Shown: positions 60,733 to 64,000 of the stretch, in pieces
Numbering within the stretch: the stretch's first letter is position 1
How the letters are laid out: the number at the start of each line of letters is the position of its first letter
Assembly (NCBI RefSeq): GCF_002237595.1
Contig: NZ_CP022529.1
Location: 558,001-622,000, forward strand
Length of the DNA: 64,000 bases
Direction: 5' to 3'
From: Labrenzia sp. VG12
Lineage (GTDB): Bacteria; Pseudomonadota; Alphaproteobacteria; Rhizobiales; Stappiaceae
Notes under the pieces: generated by a model
What the model was told of the DNA's origin: nothing
Databases searched by the model: none
The model's input: only the letters and a program-made list of their open reading frames with translations
Position numbers and translations under genes: made by a program

Positions 60733-62148
60733 ATGAGCGCCGCTGAGACAGAAAAATCCGGCACTTTCAAGGGCTTGAAGCTCACCAATACATTGACGCG
60801 CGCCAAGGAGGAATTCCGCGCGATCGATGACGAGAACGTGCGTCTCTATGTCTGCGGACCGACGGTTTACGACTACGCCCATATCGGCAATGCCCGGCCG
60901 GCCATCGTCTTCGATGTGCTGTTCCGCCTGCTTCGCCAGCTCTATGGTGCGGATCATGTCACCTATGCGCGCAACATCACCGACGTCGATGACAAGATCA
61001 ACGCGCGGGCTTTGCGCGATCATCCGGCCCTGCCGCTGAACGAGGCCATCGCGCTGGTCACCAAGAAGACGGCCGATCAGTACCACAAGGACATCAAGGC
61101 TCTTGCGGTGCAAGAACCGACATTCGAGCCACGGGCGACCCAGCATATCGACGGCATGGTGGAGATGATCGCAACGCTGATCGACAAGGGCCACGCCTAT
61201 GAAGCGGGCGGCGAGGTGCTGTTCGACACGGCCTCCATGCCGGACTATGGCGGACTGTCCAAGCGCAAGCTCGATGAGCAGCTGGCCGGCGCCCGTATCG
61301 CCGTCGATGAACACAAGAAAAACCCTGGCGATTTCGTGCTCTGGAAACTCTCCTCAGCCGAAGAGCCGGGCTGGGAGAGCCCCTGGGGGCGTGGACGCCC
61401 TGGCTGGCATATCGAGTGCTCGGTCATGAGCGCTCATCATCTCGGCAAGGTGTTCGACATTCACGGTGGCGGTCTGGATCTGATCTTCCCTCACCATGAA
61501 AACGAGATCGCCCAGTCGTGCTGCGCAAACGACACGTCCACCATGGCCAATTACTGGATGCACAACGGCTTCCTGCAGGTGGAAGGCCGGAAGATGTCCA
61601 AGTCCGAGGGCAATTTCTTCACCATTCAGGAGCTTCTGGAAACGGAGAGTTTCGGTGGGCGCAAATGGCCGGGCGAAGTCCTTCGCATGGCCATGCTGAT
61701 GACCAATTACCGCGAGCCGATCGACTTCTCCCAGCGCAAGCTGGAGGAGGCGGAGAACCTGCTTGCGCGCTGGCCGGATCCGGTGCCAACCGATGCAGCC
61801 CCTGCACCGGAAGTTCTGGAGCCGATGCTGGATGACCTGAACACGTCTGCGGCCATTCAGGCCCTGCACGCGCTTGCGGTCGAGGCGGCCAAGGACCCGT
61901 CCAGACTGGAGGACTATTCCGCCTCCGCCGCACTGCTGGGGTTGGGACCGGTTCAGGCGGACCTCAGCGGCATCGATGAAGCCGCCATCCAGGCCGCCAT
62001 CGGCCGCCGGCTGGAGGCGCTCAAGGCCAAGAACTGGTCTGAGGCCGACGAGATCCGCAATGAACTGACCTCTCAGGGAATCCTGCTAAAGGATTCAAAA
62101 GACTCGGCAACCGGCGAGCGCGTGACCACCTGGGAGGTCAAGCGGTGA
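60733..62148 (+). CDS. cysS: Cysteinyl-tRNA synthetase
   Basis: 471 residues. Class I synthetase: YVCGPTVYDYAHIGNARPAI (the zinc cysteine and HIGH equivalent), the zinc ligands in GWHIECSVMSAHHLG and FPHHENEIAQS, and KMSKSEGN. Complete. Divergent from the L,D-transpeptidase. Followed by an inverted repeat pair before a DUF559 gene. Confidence 0.96.
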   Translation: MSAAETEKSGTFKGLKLTNTLTRAKEEFRAIDDENVRLYVCGPTVYDYAHIGNARPAIVFDVLFRLLRQLYGADHVTYARNITDVDDKINARALRDHPALPLNEAIALVTKKTADQYHKDIKALAVQEPTFEPRATQHIDGMVEMIATLIDKGHAYEAGGEVLFDTASMPDYGGLSKRKLDEQLAGARIAVDEHKKNPGDFVLWKLSSAEEPGWESPWGRGRPGWHIECSVMSAHHLGKVFDIHGGGLDLIFPHHENEIAQSCCANDTSTMANYWMHNGFLQVEGRKMSKSEGNFFTIQELLETESFGGRKWPGEVLRMAMLMTNYREPIDFSQRKLEEAENLLARWPDPVPTDAAPAPEVLEPMLDDLNTSAAIQALHALAVEAAKDPSRLEDYSASAALLGLGPVQADLSGIDEAAIQAAIGRRLEALKAKNWSEADEIRNELTSQGILLKDSKDSATGERVTTWEVKR

Positions 62149-62173
62149 GGATTGTGCCGGCGGACGCCCAAGG

Positions 62174-62394
62174 TACCCCCCTCTGTCCCTTTCAGGGACA
62201 TCTCCCCCGCAAGGGGGGAGAGGGGTGGTTGCCGTGCTGTCTTGCCAATGACCTGTCTAGCAGTGTTCGCGCCTTAGCGGATCTGGAGGTTTGCTTCGTC
62301 GAAAGCGAGCAACTTGATGCGAGAGAAATGCCGCTTGCTCCCTTCTCCCCCTTGCGGGGGAGATGTCCGCCGTTGCGGACAGAAGGGGGGATGC
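62174..62394. repeat. Two inverted copies of a G/C-tract intergenic element
   Basis: A copy at 62174-62228 and an inverted copy at 62337-62394 share CTGTCC, GGACATCTCCCCCGCAAG and flanking C- and G-runs with only a few mismatches, 108 bp apart. Each copy also folds on itself. They lie wholly between cysS and the DUF559 gene. Similar C/G-rich palindromic units are scattered through alphaproteobacterial genomes. The short frames read through them are not genes. Confidence 0.75.
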
Positions 62395-62443
62395 AACCTT
62401 TGTAGAGCATACAGACCTCGAGCCTTCCTGGCGGATTTACTCA

Positions 62444-62812
62444 ATGCCTCATCGTCAAATCTCAAGAGGCCTCAGGGCAAACGCGAGAACGCTTCGTTCG
62501 AACATGACCGATGCCGAGAAAAAACTTTGGCACGTTTTGCGCGCGCATCGGCTTGAGGGCATTCCGTTTCGGCGTCAGATGCCAATTGAAGGCTACATCG
62601 TTGACTTTGCTGCGCCGTCCTATCGATTGATCGTTGACCTGGACGGTTCACAGCATGCTGAAACCCCGGACGTGAAGCGTGATCAGGAAAGAGATCTTGT
62701 TCTTAGCTCACAAGGCTGGACGGTCCTCCGTTTCTGGAATTCGGACGTCCTGACAAATCTCGACGGCGTCTGCCGGAAAATTCTTGAAACTTGTGGCAAG
62801 GAGCATTGCTGA
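62444..62812 (+). CDS. DUF559 endonuclease-like protein
   Basis: 122 residues. RFRRQMPIEGYIVDFAAPSY-like middle (read here as PFRRQMPIEGYIVDFAAP), then LIVDLDGSQHAE and GWTVLRFWNSDVL, are typical of the DUF559 branch of PD-(D/E)xK/Vsr-like nucleases. The usual acidic pair is D...D rather than D...E. The role is not known; such genes are often single and mobile. The ATG at 62444 is the first start giving the family N-terminus. The stop overlaps the next start (TGATG). Confidence 0.85.
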   Translation: MPHRQISRGLRANARTLRSNMTDAEKKLWHVLRAHRLEGIPFRRQMPIEGYIVDFAAPSYRLIVDLDGSQHAETPDVKRDQERDLVLSSQGWTVLRFWNSDVLTNLDGVCRKILETCGKEHC

Positions 62813-63318
62813 TGGCTGAAGGTGCTGAACATCACGCGGGCGGTTGCCAGTGCGGCGCGGTGCGGTTCAAGGTCACCGGGGCCTTGGGTAAGGCTTCCAT
62901 CTGCCATTGCCGCATGTGCCAGAAGGCCTTTGGCGGGTTCTATGCACCCCTGGTCAGCATTCGTGACGAGGCCGAACTCACCTGGACACGCGGTGAACCG
63001 AAACGTTTCCGGAGCTCCAACGTGGTTGCCCGCGGGTTTTGCGAGGCCTGTGGCACACCGCTCACCTATGAAGCCCCTGATGGTGTCGCCATTGCCATCG
63101 GCGCTTTTGACAATCCGGCCGGTATCGCGCCGGTGATCCAGTATGGCGTGGAAGGCAAACTGCCCTACACCGACCACATGGCCGATATCCCCGCCCGTCT
63201 GACGGAAGAGGATGTCGAGACCGCAGCCTTCCTCGCGAGCATCGTCTCGAACCAGCATCCCGACCACGACACAGACACCTGGTCGCCGGTCAAGCCCGAC
63301 GAAAACCAGAACGGCTAA
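62812..63318 (+). CDS. GFA-family zinc protein
   Basis: 168 residues. Zinc-binding cysteines in GGCQCGAVRF, CHCRMCQKAFGGF and FCEACGTPLTYE match the glutathione-dependent formaldehyde-activating enzyme/centromere-V-like (GFA) fold. Most members have no proven activity. It starts at 62812 with AAGGAG before it and overlaps the DUF559 stop by one base, so translation is coupled. Citramalate synthase follows 35 bp later. Confidence 0.92.
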   Translation: MAEGAEHHAGGCQCGAVRFKVTGALGKASICHCRMCQKAFGGFYAPLVSIRDEAELTWTRGEPKRFRSSNVVARGFCEACGTPLTYEAPDGVAIAIGAFDNPAGIAPVIQYGVEGKLPYTDHMADIPARLTEEDVETAAFLASIVSNQHPDHDTDTWSPVKPDENQNG

Positions 63319-63353
63319 ACAAAAAAGACAACGCGCGACCCCAGGAAACGCCC

Positions 63354-64000
63354 ATGACCAAGGAACGCCTCTATCTCTTCGACACAACCCTGCGCGACGG
63401 TGCGCAGACAAGCGGTGTCGACTTTTCGGTGAACGAAAAGACCGTCATTGCCGAGCTGCTGGAACGTCTGGGCGTCGATTACATCGAGGGCGGTTACCCC
63501 GGCGCCAATCCGACCGATACGGAGTTTTTCGGCGAAAAGCGCACCGAGACGGCGACCTTTACCGCATTTGGCATGACCAAACGGGCCGGCCGGTCGGCGG
63601 CCAATGATCCGGGGTTGCAGCAGATCCTGTCTTCCAGCGCGGATGCCTGCTGTTTCGTTGCCAAGGCCTGGGACTATCATGTCCGCGTCGCGCTGGGCTG
63701 CAGCAACGAGGAAAATCTCGATTCGATCTATGAAACCGTGATCGCTGCGGTCAATGCCGGCAAGGAAGCCATGATCGACTGCGAGCATTTCTTCGACGGT
63801 TTCAAGGCCAATCCGGATTACGCCCTCGATTGTGCCCGAACCGCCTATCATGCCGGCGCCCGCTGGATTGTCCTGTGCGACACCAATGGCGGCACCTTGC
63901 CGGACGAGATCTTCGATATCGTGACCAAGGTCCAGGACGTGGTGCCGGGCTCTCACCTGGGCATTCACACCCATGACGACACCGGCCACGCGGTTGCCAA
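63354..64000 (+). CDS. cimA: (R)-citramalate synthase, 5' part
   Basis: The 215 residues seen are the N-terminal part of an HMGL-like DRE-TIM barrel enzyme. LFDTTLRDGAQTSGVDFSV holds the DRDG-type catalytic start, followed by YIEGGYPGANPTDTEFF, MIDCEHFFDGFKANP and CDTNGGTLPDEI with metal ligands, and HTHDDTGHAVA at the edge. The EGGYPG and HFFDG segments fit citramalate synthase of the longer type (over 500 residues) better than 2-isopropylmalate synthase. It makes citramalate from pyruvate and acetyl-CoA for isoleucine. The C-terminus lies beyond the window. Confidence 0.92.
   Translation, partial: MTKERLYLFDTTLRDGAQTSGVDFSVNEKTVIAELLERLGVDYIEGGYPGANPTDTEFFGEKRTETATFTAFGMTKRAGRSAANDPGLQQILSSSADACCFVAKAWDYHVRVALGCSNEENLDSIYETVIAAVNAGKEAMIDCEHFFDGFKANPDYALDCARTAYHAGARWIVLCDTNGGTLPDEIFDIVTKVQDVVPGSHLGIHTHDDTGHAVA

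Noticed and set aside
62145..62556. Several short frames over the region after cysS
   Set aside because: They are produced by the inverted G/C-tract repeats and share no start signal or family.

Overview
The window is a GC-rich stretch of chromosome from an alphaproteobacterium. The gene order rpiA–DUF2059–gor, a class II DAHP synthase, the DUF2865 and DUF4139 proteins, a GlxA-type AraC regulator and a subgroup IIA-like ferredoxin-NADP reductase together point to the Hyphomicrobiales, and a marine Stappiaceae member (Roseibium/Labrenzia type) would fit. That placement is inferred from gene content and was not tested by a search. Genes are dense, on both strands and mostly in short operons; both window ends cut through a gene (fhs on the left, a citramalate synthase on the right).

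Region by region. 1-8.2 kb: formate-THF ligase, a small four-helix membrane protein, an XRE-cupin regulator, a divergent Lrp/RidA pair, a LysE exporter, the threonine degradation operon kbl-tdh, and an SDR-AraC pair. 8.3-13 kb: an unrecognised 250-aa protein, the non-deamidating nicotinamide salvage pair nadM-Nudix and nadV behind two palindromes, and a YcaQ-type DNA glycosylase. 13-18 kb: a solute-binding protein, a TauE exporter, a GlxA regulator, a possible pair of tiny secreted/membrane proteins, and ferredoxin-NADP reductase. 18.2-26.5 kb: a nonulosonic-acid cluster with a NeuB fused to a TIM-barrel domain, a Gmd-like dehydratase, a CMP-sugar synthetase and a methyltransferase, facing two tandem TPR-glycosyltransferases of FlmG-like architecture. 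This is the most distinctive region and looks like a protein (probably flagellin) glycosylation system. 27-31.5 kb: an ATP-grasp-like protein, a multihaem cytochrome c broken by one frameshift in a G5 run, and tRNA-Val(CAC).

31.7-45.3 kb: DUF4139 protein, phosphoglycolate phosphatase, a soluble MCP-PilZ receptor, rpiA-DUF2059-gor, two CHASE-like GGDEF cyclases without an I-site, a class V aminotransferase, a GGCT-like protein and a VIT1-type transporter. 45.4-55.1 kb: an RTX lipase-like protein, class II DAHP synthase, a single-domain response regulator, glutamine-dependent NAD synthetase, an MFS transporter, a glutamyl-tRNA synthetase and a DUF2865 protein. 55.2-64 kb: a MarR regulator, an unusual metallo-beta-lactamase-fold protein, CreA, a SqrR/BigR-like ArsR repressor with a small membrane protein, an L,D-transpeptidase, cysS, an inverted pair of intergenic repeats, a DUF559 nuclease-like protein, a GFA protein and citramalate synthase.

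Several perfect palindromes sit just upstream of regulators or operons. Three share the form TCCG-N6-CGGA within 5 kb. No CRISPR array, insertion sequence, prophage or rRNA gene was seen.
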